A stretch of 32,461 nt of DNA from Candidatus Omnitrophota bacterium (GTDB lineage Bacteria > Omnitrophota > Gorgyraeia > Aquiviventales > Aquiviventaceae): contig JACPTX010000059.1 of the NCBI GenBank assembly GCA_016192545.1, positions 1-32,461 of the forward strand. The letters are read 5' to 3'. Under the pieces are notes generated by a model that did not search any database, was not told the DNA's origin, and saw nothing but the letters and a program-made list of their open reading frames with translations. The position numbers were made by a program, and so were the translations under genes. Of the stretch, positions 20,199 through 29,599 are shown piece after piece. The stretch's first letter is position 1. Each line of letters starts with the position of its first letter.

Positions 20199-21502
20199 TG
20201 GCTGAAGCCGGCCCGACGCCGACGCTGGATGTCCGCTCCTTGCAGAGCGCTTTCGCCGAGCTGCGGCAGGCCGCCCCGATAGCCATCGGGGCCGAGGCCG
20301 CGAAGGACAGCAAGGCCTTGCTGGAGCTGGCCAACCAGGCGCCGGTCATCCGGCTAGTGGATCTCGTGCTGACCGAGGCGGTCGGCCGGCGCGCCTCGGA
20401 CGTCCACATCGAGGCCTTCGAGGAGCTGGTGAACATCCGCTTCCGGATCGACGGGCAGTGCTATGAGGTCGCCAAGCCGCCGAAGAGCCTGGCGCTGGCC
20501 ATCGCCTCGCGCATCAAGATTCTGGCGAACCTCGACGTGGCCGAGTCGCGCCTGCCGCAGGACGGCCGCATCCTCCTGACGAAAGAGTCGCGGCAGATCG
20601 ACCTGCGCGTCTCGACCCTGCCGACGGTGACCGGGGAAAGCATCGTCTTGCGGGTGCTGGACAAGGGGGCGTTGGACAAGACGCTCGGCCAGCTGGGGAT
20701 GGAGCCGGCCACTCAACAGGCGATCGAGGGGCTCATCCGCCGCCCGCACGGCTTGTTCCTCGTGACCGGGCCGACCGGCTCCGGCAAGACCACCACGCTC
20801 TACGCCTGCCTGACCACGCTCAACAAGCCGGACGTGAAGATCATCACCACCGAGGATCCGGTCGAATACGACATCGCGGGCCTCGTGCAGATCGCGATCA
20901 ACCAGAAGATCTCGCTCGACTTCGCGACGTGCCTGCGGGCGATCCTGCGCCACGATCCCGACATCGTGATGGTCGGTGAGATCCGCGACGTGGAGACGGC
21001 TCAGGTCGCGATCCAGGCCTCGCTGACCGGCCACGTGGTGTTTTCGACGCTGCACACGAACGACGCCCCGGGGGCGGTCACGCGCCTGGTCGACATGGGC
21101 GTGGAGCCGTTCCTCATCACTTCGACGGTGACCGGGGTCCTGGCCCAGCGGCTGGTCCGGCGCCTGTGCCCGACATGCAAAGCCCCTGTCGAACGCCCGA
21201 GCGCCGAGGACCTCGCCGCCCTGCACGTGACGGCCAAGGATCTGAGGCAGCCGTTGATGCGGCCGGTCGGATGCGAGGCCTGCCAGGGGATGGGGTTCCA
21301 GGGACGGATGGGCATCTACGAGCTGCTCCTGATGCATGAGCCGCTGTTTCCGCTCGTGCTGGAGCGCCACGCGGTCAGCGAGCTTCGGGAGGCGGCGCGC
21401 GCCGCCGGGATGCAGACGCTGCGGGAGGCAGGGACGCAGAAAGCGCTGGCAGGGGAGACGACGGCGGCCGAAGTGCTGCGGGAGACGCAAGATTATGCCT
21501 AA
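20198..21502 (+). CDS. PilB/GspE/PilT-type secretion ATPase, second of a tandem pair
   Basis: A second ATPase of the same superfamily, 434 residues and lacking the N-terminal MshEN domain of its neighbour. Core motifs: DVHIEAFEELVNIRFRIDG, Walker A GPTGSGKTT (191-199), TEDPVEYDIAG, IRDVETAQVA, STLHTNDAPGA and a tetracysteine site (CPTC...CEAC). ATG at 20198 overlaps the previous stop by one base (TGATG). The frame is open upstream, but only as a shadow of the first gene. Residues 26-32 (APIAIGA) are encoded by a palindrome. Two close paralogues in a row suggest division of labour (two fibres, or extension and retraction), or recent duplication followed by loss of the N-terminal domain. Confidence 0.92.
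   Translation: MAEAGPTPTLDVRSLQSAFAELRQAAPIAIGAEAAKDSKALLELANQAPVIRLVDLVLTEAVGRRASDVHIEAFEELVNIRFRIDGQCYEVAKPPKSLALAIASRIKILANLDVAESRLPQDGRILLTKESRQIDLRVSTLPTVTGESIVLRVLDKGALDKTLGQLGMEPATQQAIEGLIRRPHGLFLVTGPTGSGKTTTLYACLTTLNKPDVKIITTEDPVEYDIAGLVQIAINQKISLDFATCLRAILRHDPDIVMVGEIRDVETAQVAIQASLTGHVVFSTLHTNDAPGAVTRLVDMGVEPFLITSTVTGVLAQRLVRRLCPTCKAPVERPSAEDLAALHVTAKDLRQPLMRPVGCEACQGMGFQGRMGIYELLLMHEPLFPLVLERHAVSELREAARAAGMQTLREAGTQKALAGETTAAEVLRETQDYA
20273..20292. repeat. 20-bp palindrome in the second gspE encoding A-P-I-A-I-G
   Basis: GCCCCGAT (20273-20280), AGCC, ATCGGGGC (20285-20292). CCG precedes the CCCC and CCG follows the GGGG (20271-20273 and 20292-20294), a possible 3-bp direct repeat; 18 bp plus 3 bp is seven codons. 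Same frame as the rsmA and first gspE copies. Confidence 0.8.
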
Positions 21503-21971
21503 CGCAAAAGGCAAAAGGCAAAAGGCAAAACTGACGAGGAGTTTCACGTTGGTTGAATTGTTGGTGGTGATTGCGATCCTCGGCATCCTCATCAGCCTGG
21601 TCACCGCAGGCGCGCAGTCGGCGAGGCGGCGCGGCGCCATCACCAAGGCCAAGGCGATGATCGCCTCGCTGGAGACCGCCGTCTCGATGTATCACGGCGA
21701 CATGGGCGCGTATCCGGCGTCCGGCAACGCGGAGCTGGTCAAGGCGGTGGCCGAGGGCACCAGCGATCCGGACTGGGCCGGGCCCTATATGGACTTCAAG
21801 CAGGAGGAGCTGGTGGGGGGTGAGCTGCTCGATCCCTGGGGCAAGCCCTACGTCTATACCTCGGTCAACGGCGGCTCGCCGACCCACCGCACCCGCTCCT
21901 ACGATCTCTATTCGCTGGGACCCAATGGCGCCGATGACCAGGGCACGGGGGATGACCTCATCAACTGGTAA
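21495..21971 (+). CDS. Type II secretion/type IV pseudopilin, GspG-like
   Basis: The major pseudopilin of a type II secretion-like fibre, inserted in the inner membrane and processed by a prepilin peptidase. The 158-residue protein has a basic 15-residue leader (MPNAKGKRQKAKLTR), then S-F-T-L-V-E-L-L-V-V-I-A and a hydrophobic helix to about residue 40. The GspG C-terminal signature is present: KAMIASLETAVSMYHGDMGAYP, LDPWGKPYVY, YDLYSLGPNGADDQGTGDDLINW. The residue before the cleavage site is serine rather than the usual glycine. Its ATG lies eight bases inside the end of the preceding ATPase gene. The leader codons are made of AAAAGGC heptamer repeats. Confidence 0.9.
   Translation: MPNAKGKRQKAKLTRSFTLVELLVVIAILGILISLVTAGAQSARRRGAITKAKAMIASLETAVSMYHGDMGAYPASGNAELVKAVAEGTSDPDWAGPYMDFKQEELVGGELLDPWGKPYVYTSVNGGSPTHRTRSYDLYSLGPNGADDQGTGDDLINW
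21506..21530. repeat. Heptamer tandem repeat AAAAGGC x3.6 in the gspG leader
   Basis: Three full AAAAGGC units plus AAAA encode K-G-K-R-Q-K-A-K in the prepilin leader. As with the repeat at 8178-8205, a change of one unit would shift the frame right after the start codon. Confidence 0.85.
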
Positions 21972-22440
21972 GGGTTTTACCCTCGTGGAAATGCTGGTGG
22001 TGATGGCCGTCATCGGCCTGCTCGTGGCGGCCGGTGTCCCGGCGCTCACCGGCTATGCCACGCAGATGCGCCTCAAGGGCGCGACCCGCGAAGTCATCGG
22101 GCTGTTGTCGCTGGCGCGCAGCTCGGCGATCAGCTCCCGCACGCCCAGGACCGTCGTGGTGAACCCGGACACCCATGAGCTCGTCATCGAGGAAACCCTG
22201 ACGGAAGACGAGCCGCGCCGGGTCAGGCTCGCCTCGTCGCTGCAGGTGGACGTCCAATCGCAGGAGCAGACCGGCGGTCCCTTCCGCGTCGTGTTTCAGC
22301 CCGGCGGCGGGCTGGCCGGCCGCTCCGTGTCGCTGGTCCTCTCCAACGAGAGCCGCTCGCAGACCATCACGATCACCGCGGTCACCGGCGCCATCGCCGT
22401 GGCGGTGTCAGACGCGACCCTGACTGTCGACTCTCCCTGA
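21952..22440 (+). CDS. Type II secretion/type IV minor pseudopilin, GspH-like
   Basis: A 162-residue minor pseudopilin. The leader MTSSTGKG is followed by F-T-L-V-E-M-L-V-V-M-A-V-I-G-L-L-V-A-A-G, with the canonical glycine before the cleavage site. LSLARSSAISSRTPRTVVV next matches GspH/FimT-type proteins (a GspH domain, about 45-150). ATG at 21952 overlaps the end of the preceding pseudopilin by 20 bp and places the leader at a normal length; the longer open frame upstream is a shadow. The last residues (AVSDATLTVDSP) and the TGA lie in a GGTGTCAGAC-type palindromic element. Confidence 0.87.
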   Translation: MTSSTGKGFTLVEMLVVMAVIGLLVAAGVPALTGYATQMRLKGATREVIGLLSLARSSAISSRTPRTVVVNPDTHELVIEETLTEDEPRRVRLASSLQVDVQSQEQTGGPFRVVFQPGGGLAGRSVSLVLSNESRSQTITITAVTGAIAVAVSDATLTVDSP

Positions 22441-22453
22441 CGTGTCTGACACC
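22404..22453. repeat. 50-bp element with GGTGTCAGAC / GTCTGACACC arms at the gspH 3' end
   Basis: GGTGTCAGACGCG (22404-22416) and CGTGTCTGACACC (22441-22453) pair at 12 of 13 positions. The 24-nt spacer ends in TGA, the gspH stop, immediately before the right arm, exactly as in gatA (12804-12853). Arms differ from the GGGGTC-A/T-GACCCC copies only in the outer bases, so this is a diverged or sibling copy. Confidence 0.75.
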
Positions 22454-22460
22454 TAAGTTG

Positions 22461-22489
22461 TTGACGGAAGCGTGTGGATATGCTATCTT
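22461..22489 (+). promoter_or_regulatory. Putative sigma-70-type promoter for the TPR gene
   Basis: TTGACG (22461-22466), 17 bp, TATCTT (22484-22489), preceded by the extended -10 TGC. The expected start of transcription is at or within a few bases of the ATG at 22498, so the message may be leaderless. Confidence 0.55.
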
Positions 22490-22497
22490 TAAAAGGT

Positions 22498-23079
22498 ATG
22501 AACAGCACAGCCCCGTGGTGGCTTGCTGTGGGGGTTGCCTGCCTCATCGTGCTCCCACACCCATCGCTCTTCTCAGCCGCTCTGCGCGATCAAGCCGTGA
22601 CCTACCGCACCGAAGGCTACGAGAAGCAGCAGCAGGGGGATATGGTGGGGGCGTTGGCCGCCTATCAGAAAGCCGCCGCCATCGATCCCGCGTATCCCAC
22701 GCCCCACAACGATGTGGGCGTGCTCCAGGAGCAGATGGGGCAGTTTGAAGACGCGAAACGGTCCTACGAGCAGGCGCTCCTGATTGACCCGAATTACCTC
22801 GAGGCGCACGCTAACCTGGCCATGCTGCACGAACGGCTGGGGGACAAGGACCAGGCCGTCCAGCACTGGACGAAGCGCTACGAGCTCGGCGACCCGGCCG
22901 ATCCCTGGACCGCGCGCGCCGAGGAACGGCTGGTGGCGCTGGGCGTGATCCAGTCGTATCCGGGCCTGAAGGGCAAGATCTATTCCCGGCGCCGCATCGT
23001 CGAGGACGAGCTGAAGGCGCACGAGCAATCCACCCAGGAATTCCACACGGTGACCGAACGCAGCGGACGCTGGCCGTAA
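22498..23079 (+). CDS. Exported TPR-repeat protein
   Basis: A 193-residue protein with a signal peptide or anchor (MNSTAPWWLAVGVACLIVLPHPSLFSA, residues 1-27). About three tetratricopeptide repeats follow, 33-140 (EGYEKQQQGDMVGALAAYQKA, VGVLQEQMGQFEDAKRSYEQA, LAMLHERLGDKDQAVQHWTKR). A charged C-terminal segment ends the protein (EDELKAHEQSTQEFH). TPRs bind partner proteins; the partner is unknown. It has its own promoter, so it need not belong to the pilus operon. GTG at 22474 and ATG at 22480 are in-frame alternatives, but they overlap the promoter and would push the signal peptide inwards. Confidence 0.85.
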   Translation: MNSTAPWWLAVGVACLIVLPHPSLFSAALRDQAVTYRTEGYEKQQQGDMVGALAAYQKAAAIDPAYPTPHNDVGVLQEQMGQFEDAKRSYEQALLIDPNYLEAHANLAMLHERLGDKDQAVQHWTKRYELGDPADPWTARAEERLVALGVIQSYPGLKGKIYSRRRIVEDELKAHEQSTQEFHTVTERSGRWP

Positions 23080-23153
23080 CCTAGTCGCACGACACCGTCA
23101 CACTCCCGACAGAAATCCCCAACACGACAGTCCGTACGAGACTCTCTACGCGC

Positions 23154-23333
23154 ATGCGCACCGCCTTCCTCATCGACGGGACCGCGTTCTGTTACCGCGC
23201 CTTCTACGCGATCCGGGGGCTGGCGACGTCGGACGGCCGGCCGACCAACGCGGTCTACGGCTTTGCCGTCATGCTGAAGGCCCTGCGGGACAAGCACCAT
23301 CCCGAGTACCTGGCGGTGGCGCGCGCGGTTTGA
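23154..23333 (+). pseudogene. polA: 5' fragment of polA (start of the 5'-nuclease domain), cut off by a frameshift/deletion
   Basis: The ATG at 23154 opens MRTAFLIDGTAFCYRAFYAIRG, the start of the DNA polymerase I 5'-nuclease domain with its first metal aspartate, and continues TNAVYGFAVMLKALRDKHHPEYLAVA. It then reads R-A-V-stop (TGA 23331-23333). In relatives LAVA is followed by F-D-x-K-G-P-T-F-R-H and then R-F-E-x-Y-K. Here R-F-E-D-Y-K resumes at 23326 in another frame. A loss of about 32 bp (ten codons plus two bases) explains this; it removes the conserved FDxKG aspartate. This may be real or an assembly error. Confidence 0.8.
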
Positions 23334-23358
23334 GGACTACAAAATCCAGCGCAAGCCC

Positions 23359-25836
23359 ATGCCGGATCCCCTCATCGCGCAGCTGCCGCTCATCAAGGAC
23401 CTGCTGGCGGCCTTGCGCGTGCCGACCTTCCAGGTGGAAGGCTACGAGGCCGAGGATCTCCTGGCGACGATCACCAAGCGGATCAGCGCCGACGTCGAGG
23501 TGTTCCTGGTGACCGGGGACAAGGACCTGCTGCAGCTCGTGGGCCCGCGGGTCAAGGTCTACAACCCGCATGCGGACAACGGCGCGATTCTGGACGGGGA
23601 AGCGGTGAAGGCCCGCTACGGCATCGGCCCTGAGGGCATGGTGGACTTTCTCGCCCTGAGCGGCGATGAGATCGACAACATCCCCGGCGTCCCCGGCATC
23701 GGCCCGAAGACCGCCTCCCAGCTCCTGCAGCAGTTCGGGACGGTGGAGCGCCTCTATGACCATCTGGAGGAGCTGCCCAGCGAGTCCCAGCGGACCGCGC
23801 TCGCGCGCTGCCGCGACCAGGTGAGCCTGGCGAGGGAGCTGGCGCAGATCACGGCGGAGGCGCCGATCGAGGTCGGGCTGGACGATTTGGCCGTGCAGGA
23901 ACCGGACTGGATGGCGCTGCGCCGGCTGTATCGCTCACTCGAATTCAAGAAGCTGCTGGCCGAGGTGGATGCCGCCATGCCGGCCGACCCGCAGCCCACG
24001 CTTCGCGCGCATGTGGTGGGAGACCAGCGGACCGCGGATGAGCTGGCGAAGCGGCTCGCGTCCCGTGAGCCTGCGGCGCTGGCCGCGTGGTCCACCCAGT
24101 GGTGTCCGAATGTGGCGGGTGACGCCGAGGGGAGGCCTCCTGCCGCCGGCCGCAGTCCCGTTGAGGGACGAGGACGGCAGGCGGAGTCCCGAGGCGGCAG
24201 GACCCGCCAAATGCTGGTGGCGCTGGCCTGGACCGCTGAGGAGGCGTGGATCGTGCCGTTTGACGCGACCCCGCCGAGCTGGTTGAAGTCGTTGAGGGAC
24301 TGGCTCGCCTCGGCGCAGCATCCGAAAGTGGGCCATGATGTGAAACGCCTCTCCCGCCTCCTGCGCGCGGGAGGGTGTGAAGTGGACGGCGTGGCCGGCG
24401 ACACGATGATCGCCGCGTACCTGCTCAATCCGTCGCTCGCGGAGCCGAGTCTCTCAGACTTGGCGGAGGAGCGGTTGGGGCGCCGGCTTGCCCCGTTAGA
24501 GCAGTCATCCTCTCTAACGGGGCTCGCGGACCATGCCTGCGCGATCCTGCAGGTGCACGAGGGGCTGGTCCGCGACCTGCGCGCCGCCGCGCTCGAGGCG
24601 CTCTACCGGGAACTCGAGCTGCCGCTGGTGCAGGTGCTGGCCGAGATGGAAACAACCGGGATCGCGGTGGACCGCGGCCAATTGGCCTCATTGCGAGCCC
24701 AGATGGACGTCAAGCGCTCGCGGCTGAGCCGCGAGCTGCATGAGCTGGCCGGCTGCGAGTTCAACCTCAACTCGCCGAAACAGCTCGCCGAGGTGCTGTT
24801 CAGCCGGCTGAAGCTGCCGGTCGTCAAGCGGACCAAGACCGGCCCCTCGACGGACAGCGAGGTGCTGCAGAAGCTTTCCGACACGCACCCCCTGCCGAAG
24901 AAGCTCATCGAATACCGCGAGCTCGCCAAGCTGAGCTCGACGTACCTGGAGGCGCTGCCCGAGCTGATTGATCCGAAGACCGGGCGGCTTCACACCACGT
25001 TTCATCAGACCGGCACCGCCACCGGGCGGCTCTCCTCCAGCGAGCCGAACCTGCAGAACATCCCGATCAAAACCGAGCTGGGCCGGCAGGTCCGCCGGGC
25101 GTTCGTGCCGGGGGAGCATGGCTGGGTCCTGATCGCGGCGGACTACTCGCAGATCGAGTTGCGCATCCTGGCGCACCTGTCCGGCGATCCGGCGCTGGGG
25201 GAGGCGTTCCGGCAGGAGCACTACATCCATCGTTACACCGCCTCGCTGATCTACGGCGTCGAGGAGCGCGACGTGACGGCCGAGATGCGGGGCGCGATGA
25301 AGGCGATCAACTACGGCATCCTCTATGGCATGAGCCCCTTCGGCCTCGCGAAGGAGCTGGGGATTCCCCAGGAAGAGGCGGCCGCGTTCATCGAGGCGTA
25401 TTTCGCCCGCTACCCGAACGTCCGCGCCTTTCTCGACGGACAGATCGAGCAGGCGCGCCGCGACGGCTTCGTGCAGACCCTGCTCGGGCGCCGCCGCTAC
25501 ATCCCGGAAGTCACCAGCCCCGACCCCGTGACCCGGCAGTTCGGGGAGCGGATGGCGGTGAACGCCCCGATCCAGGGCAGCGCGGCGGATTTGATCAAGC
25601 AGGCGATGGTGCAGCTGCATCACTGGCTGCGCGCGCAGGGGCTGAAGAGCCGGATGATCCTGCAGGTGCACGATGAGCTGGTCTTCGAGGCGCCGCCGAA
25701 GGAACGCGAGGCGCTCGTCGGACAGGCGCGCCGGATCATGGAGCACGCCATCGAGCTGTCCGTGCCGCTGCGCGTCCTCGTGAAGACCGGCCCCAACTGG
25801 CTCGACATGAACCCTGCAGATGCGTTGCCCGCATGA
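23359..25836 (+). CDS. polA: DNA polymerase I, main body (rest of 5'-nuclease, inactive-looking 3'-5' exonuclease, polymerase)
   Basis: Repair and Okazaki-fragment polymerase. The frame is open from about 23326 (R-F-E-D-Y-K-I-Q-R-K); the first ATG is at 23359, giving 825 residues. The remaining 5'-nuclease part has YEAEDLLATI, VTGDKDLLQLV and GVPGIGPKTASQLL. In the exonuclease-like domain the DxE motif is absent (AAWSTQWCPN instead), so proofreading is probably lost. Two palindromic insertions lie in this domain. The polymerase domain is complete: ATGRLSSSEPNLQNIPI, motif A DYSQIELRILAHLSGD, motif B RGAMKAINYGILYGMS, motif C LQVHDELVFEAP. The stop overlaps coaE by ATGA. The upstream fragment at 23154-23333 is its missing start. 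Confidence 0.92.
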   Translation: MPDPLIAQLPLIKDLLAALRVPTFQVEGYEAEDLLATITKRISADVEVFLVTGDKDLLQLVGPRVKVYNPHADNGAILDGEAVKARYGIGPEGMVDFLALSGDEIDNIPGVPGIGPKTASQLLQQFGTVERLYDHLEELPSESQRTALARCRDQVSLARELAQITAEAPIEVGLDDLAVQEPDWMALRRLYRSLEFKKLLAEVDAAMPADPQPTLRAHVVGDQRTADELAKRLASREPAALAAWSTQWCPNVAGDAEGRPPAAGRSPVEGRGRQAESRGGRTRQMLVALAWTAEEAWIVPFDATPPSWLKSLRDWLASAQHPKVGHDVKRLSRLLRAGGCEVDGVAGDTMIAAYLLNPSLAEPSLSDLAEERLGRRLAPLEQSSSLTGLADHACAILQVHEGLVRDLRAAALEALYRELELPLVQVLAEMETTGIAVDRGQLASLRAQMDVKRSRLSRELHELAGCEFNLNSPKQLAEVLFSRLKLPVVKRTKTGPSTDSEVLQKLSDTHPLPKKLIEYRELAKLSSTYLEALPELIDPKTGRLHTTFHQTGTATGRLSSSEPNLQNIPIKTELGRQVRRAFVPGEHGWVLIAADYSQIELRILAHLSGDPALGEAFRQEHYIHRYTASLIYGVEERDVTAEMRGAMKAINYGILYGMSPFGLAKELGIPQEEAAAFIEAYFARYPNVRAFLDGQIEQARRDGFVQTLLGRRRYIPEVTSPDPVTRQFGERMAVNAPIQGSAADLIKQAMVQLHHWLRAQGLKSRMILQVHDELVFEAPPKEREALVGQARRIMEHAIELSVPLRVLVKTGPNWLDMNPADALPA
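24139..24201. repeat. Palindromic insertion in the exonuclease-like domain of polA
   Basis: CCTGCCGCC (24139-24147) pairs with GGCGGCAGG (24193-24201), and GTCCC (24155-24159) with GGGAC (24165-24169) inside. The span is 63 bp (21 codons). It encodes a proline/glycine/arginine-rich stretch (PPAAGRSPVEGRGRQAESRG) between WCPN and LVALAWT, where relatives have a short connection. Confidence 0.65.
24490..24523. repeat. In-frame GCCCCG...CGGGGC stem-loop in polA
   Basis: GCCCCGTTAGAG (24490-24501) and CTCTAACGGGGC (24512-24523), perfect 12-bp arms with a 10-nt loop. It encodes A-P-L-E-Q-S-S-S-L-T-G. The flanks CTTG (24487-24490) and CTCG (24523-24526) differ at one base and could be a decayed 4-bp target duplication; 32 bp plus 4 bp is 12 codons. 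Confidence 0.8.
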
Positions 25837-26154
25837 TCGTCATCGGGATCACCGGCGGGCTGGGCACCGGCAAGAGCACGGTCGCGCGCATGTTCGGGGA
25901 CCTCGGGGCGGTGGTGCTGGATGCCGACCGGATCGCCCACGAGGTCATGGAGCCGAAGAAGCTCGCGTGGCGCGCCATCATCCGGGCCTTCGGCGAGGAC
26001 GTCCTGAACGAGGATAACACCGTCAACCGCCGCTGGCTGGCCGCGCGCGTCTTCCGCGACCCGGAGGCGCGCCGGGAGCTGGAGGCGATCGTGCATCCGC
26101 ACGTGCTGAAGCACATCAAGCAGCGGCTGCACCGCCTCCGGCGCAGGGGCCGCG

Positions 26155-26202
26155 CCTGCCTGCCGCGCCGCCCAGGAGGAAAGCGGGCGCCGCGCAGGCA
26201 GG
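26155..26202. repeat. Imperfect palindromic insertion in coaE
   Basis: CCTGCCTGC (26155-26163) and GCAGGCAGG (26194-26202) are perfect arms. The stem continues inward with one bulged C and one mismatch (26165-26173 with 26185-26193), leaving an 11-nt loop. The span is 48 bp (16 codons). Confidence 0.65.
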
Positions 26203-26452
26203 TGAAGGCGGTCGTCCTGGACGTGCCGCTGCTGGTGGAGACCGGCTCGCAGAAGCTGGTGGACGCGCTCGTGGTGGTGACCGCGCCGCCGGACGTGCAG
26301 CGCCAGCGGCTCATCGCACGGGGCATGTCCGAGGGAGATGCCGCAGGACGAATCGCGGCGCAGTGGCAATTAACCGTGAAGGAGGATCTGGCGGACTATG
26401 TGGTGGAGAACGGGAACGGGTTGGACCAAACCAGGAGGCAGGTGAGCACGAT

Positions 26453-27742
<1,290 letters not shown>

Positions 27743-27755
27743 AGGAGGCCGCGGC

Positions 27756-27971
27756 ATGAAAACAGGGATCCACCCGGAGTACGTGGAGTGCACGATCACC
27801 TGCTCCTGCGGGGCGGTGTACCACACGCGCTCGACCCGCAAGCAGATTCACGTTGAGATCTGCGCGGCCTGCCATCCGTTCTTCACGGGCCAGCAGCGGT
27901 TCGTGGACACGGCGGGCCGCGTGGAGAAGTTCCGCCGCAAATACACGAAGACCAAATCCCCCGCCAAATAA
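27756..27971 (+). CDS. rpmE: 50S ribosomal protein L31 (bL31), zinc-binding form
   Basis: A 71-residue ribosomal protein of the large subunit, at the central protuberance. MKTGIHPEYVECTITCSCGA and CAACHPFFTGQQRFVDTAGRVEKF match bL31. The cysteines in TCSCG and CAAC make this the C+ zinc-binding type. AAGGAGG (27742-27748) lies seven bases before the ATG. rho-rpmE-prfA is a common bacterial order. Confidence 0.97.
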   Translation: MKTGIHPEYVECTITCSCGAVYHTRSTRKQIHVEICAACHPFFTGQQRFVDTAGRVEKFRRKYTKTKSPAK

Positions 27972-27983
27972 CGCCCACCCGGA

Positions 27984-29078
<1,095 letters not shown>

Positions 29079-29084
29079 TCCCTC

Positions 29085-29113
29085 TTGCCACATGATAACA
29101 GATATGTTATCAT
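29085..29113 (+). promoter_or_regulatory. Promoter with overlapping palindromic operator for the HTH gene
   Basis: TTGCCA (29085-29090), 17 bp, TATCAT (29108-29113) with extended TGT. The spacer and -10 are filled by the perfect inverted repeat ATGATAACA-GATA-TGTTATCAT (29092-29113). A dimer of the HTH protein encoded 58 nt downstream would block the promoter, the usual arrangement for antitoxin autoregulation. Confidence 0.7.
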
Positions 29114-29170
29114 CTAAGCGGAGTCGGTAAGTGCTCGAAATCTTGTACGACTGAGGGAGGTGATGGCGCG

Positions 29171-29470
29171 ATGAGAGGTTTCGACAGACATCTTCACGAA
29201 TTATTGGAGGCACACCCAGAGGCGGCGTTGGAGCACGCCAAGCTGTTCGCTGAGCTCCCGCTTCCGACCCAGTTGGCGATTATGCGTCGTAGGAGGAAAT
29301 TGTCTCAGCGTGCGCTGGCTAAGAAGTTGCGGGTGCTGCAACCCCACATCGCCCGTACCGAAAGCGCCCATCACGATCCCCGAATCTCTTCGATCGTGAA
29401 GGCGGCGAAGGCGGTTCGCTGCCATGTCCTCTTGATACCGGATGAAGAGCTGGCGCGGCTTGCTGCGTAA
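29171..29470 (+). CDS. XRE/HigA-like HTH regulator (antitoxin-like), no toxin beside it
   Basis: A 99-residue protein. A basic N-terminal part is followed by PTQLAIMRRRRKLSQRALAKKLRVLQPHIARTESAHHDPRISSIVKAAKAV (about 36-86), a lambda-repressor-type helix-turn-helix, then HVLLIPDEELARLA. The arrangement resembles HigA/XRE antitoxins. GGGAGGTGAT (29155-29164) precedes the ATG. No toxin gene is seen: upstream there is only GTG-CTC-GAA-ATC-TTG-TAC-GAC-TGA (29131-29154), a seven-codon frame (M-L-E-I-L-Y-D) that could be a leader or a deletion scar. It may therefore be an orphan antitoxin or a stand-alone repressor. It lies between prfA and prmC, in a stretch poorer in GC than its neighbours. Confidence 0.75.
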   Translation: MRGFDRHLHELLEAHPEAALEHAKLFAELPLPTQLAIMRRRRKLSQRALAKKLRVLQPHIARTESAHHDPRISSIVKAAKAVRCHVLLIPDEELARLAA

Positions 29471-29533
29471 GTTCTGGAAACCGGCGTTGCTGACCACGAC
29501 CCCCTAAACCCTCCCAACACTCCCACCTCGCGG

Positions 29534-29539
29534 TATAAT
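29534..29539 (+). promoter_or_regulatory. Possible -10 box for the small membrane protein gene
   Basis: A consensus TATAAT in the 129-nt gap between the HTH gene and the next gene. No recognisable -35 lies 16-18 bp upstream, so this is tentative. Nothing else is seen in the gap. Confidence 0.35.
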
Positions 29540-29599
29540 ACTCACGGTGAAATCAGTCATGCGTCCCCGGAAGTTGCGGAATTCGGCGGTATTTTAAAG

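Noticed and set aside
29471-29599. A terminator between the HTH gene and the membrane protein gene
   Set aside because: No GC-rich hairpin followed by a T-run is present; only the TATAAT noted separately.
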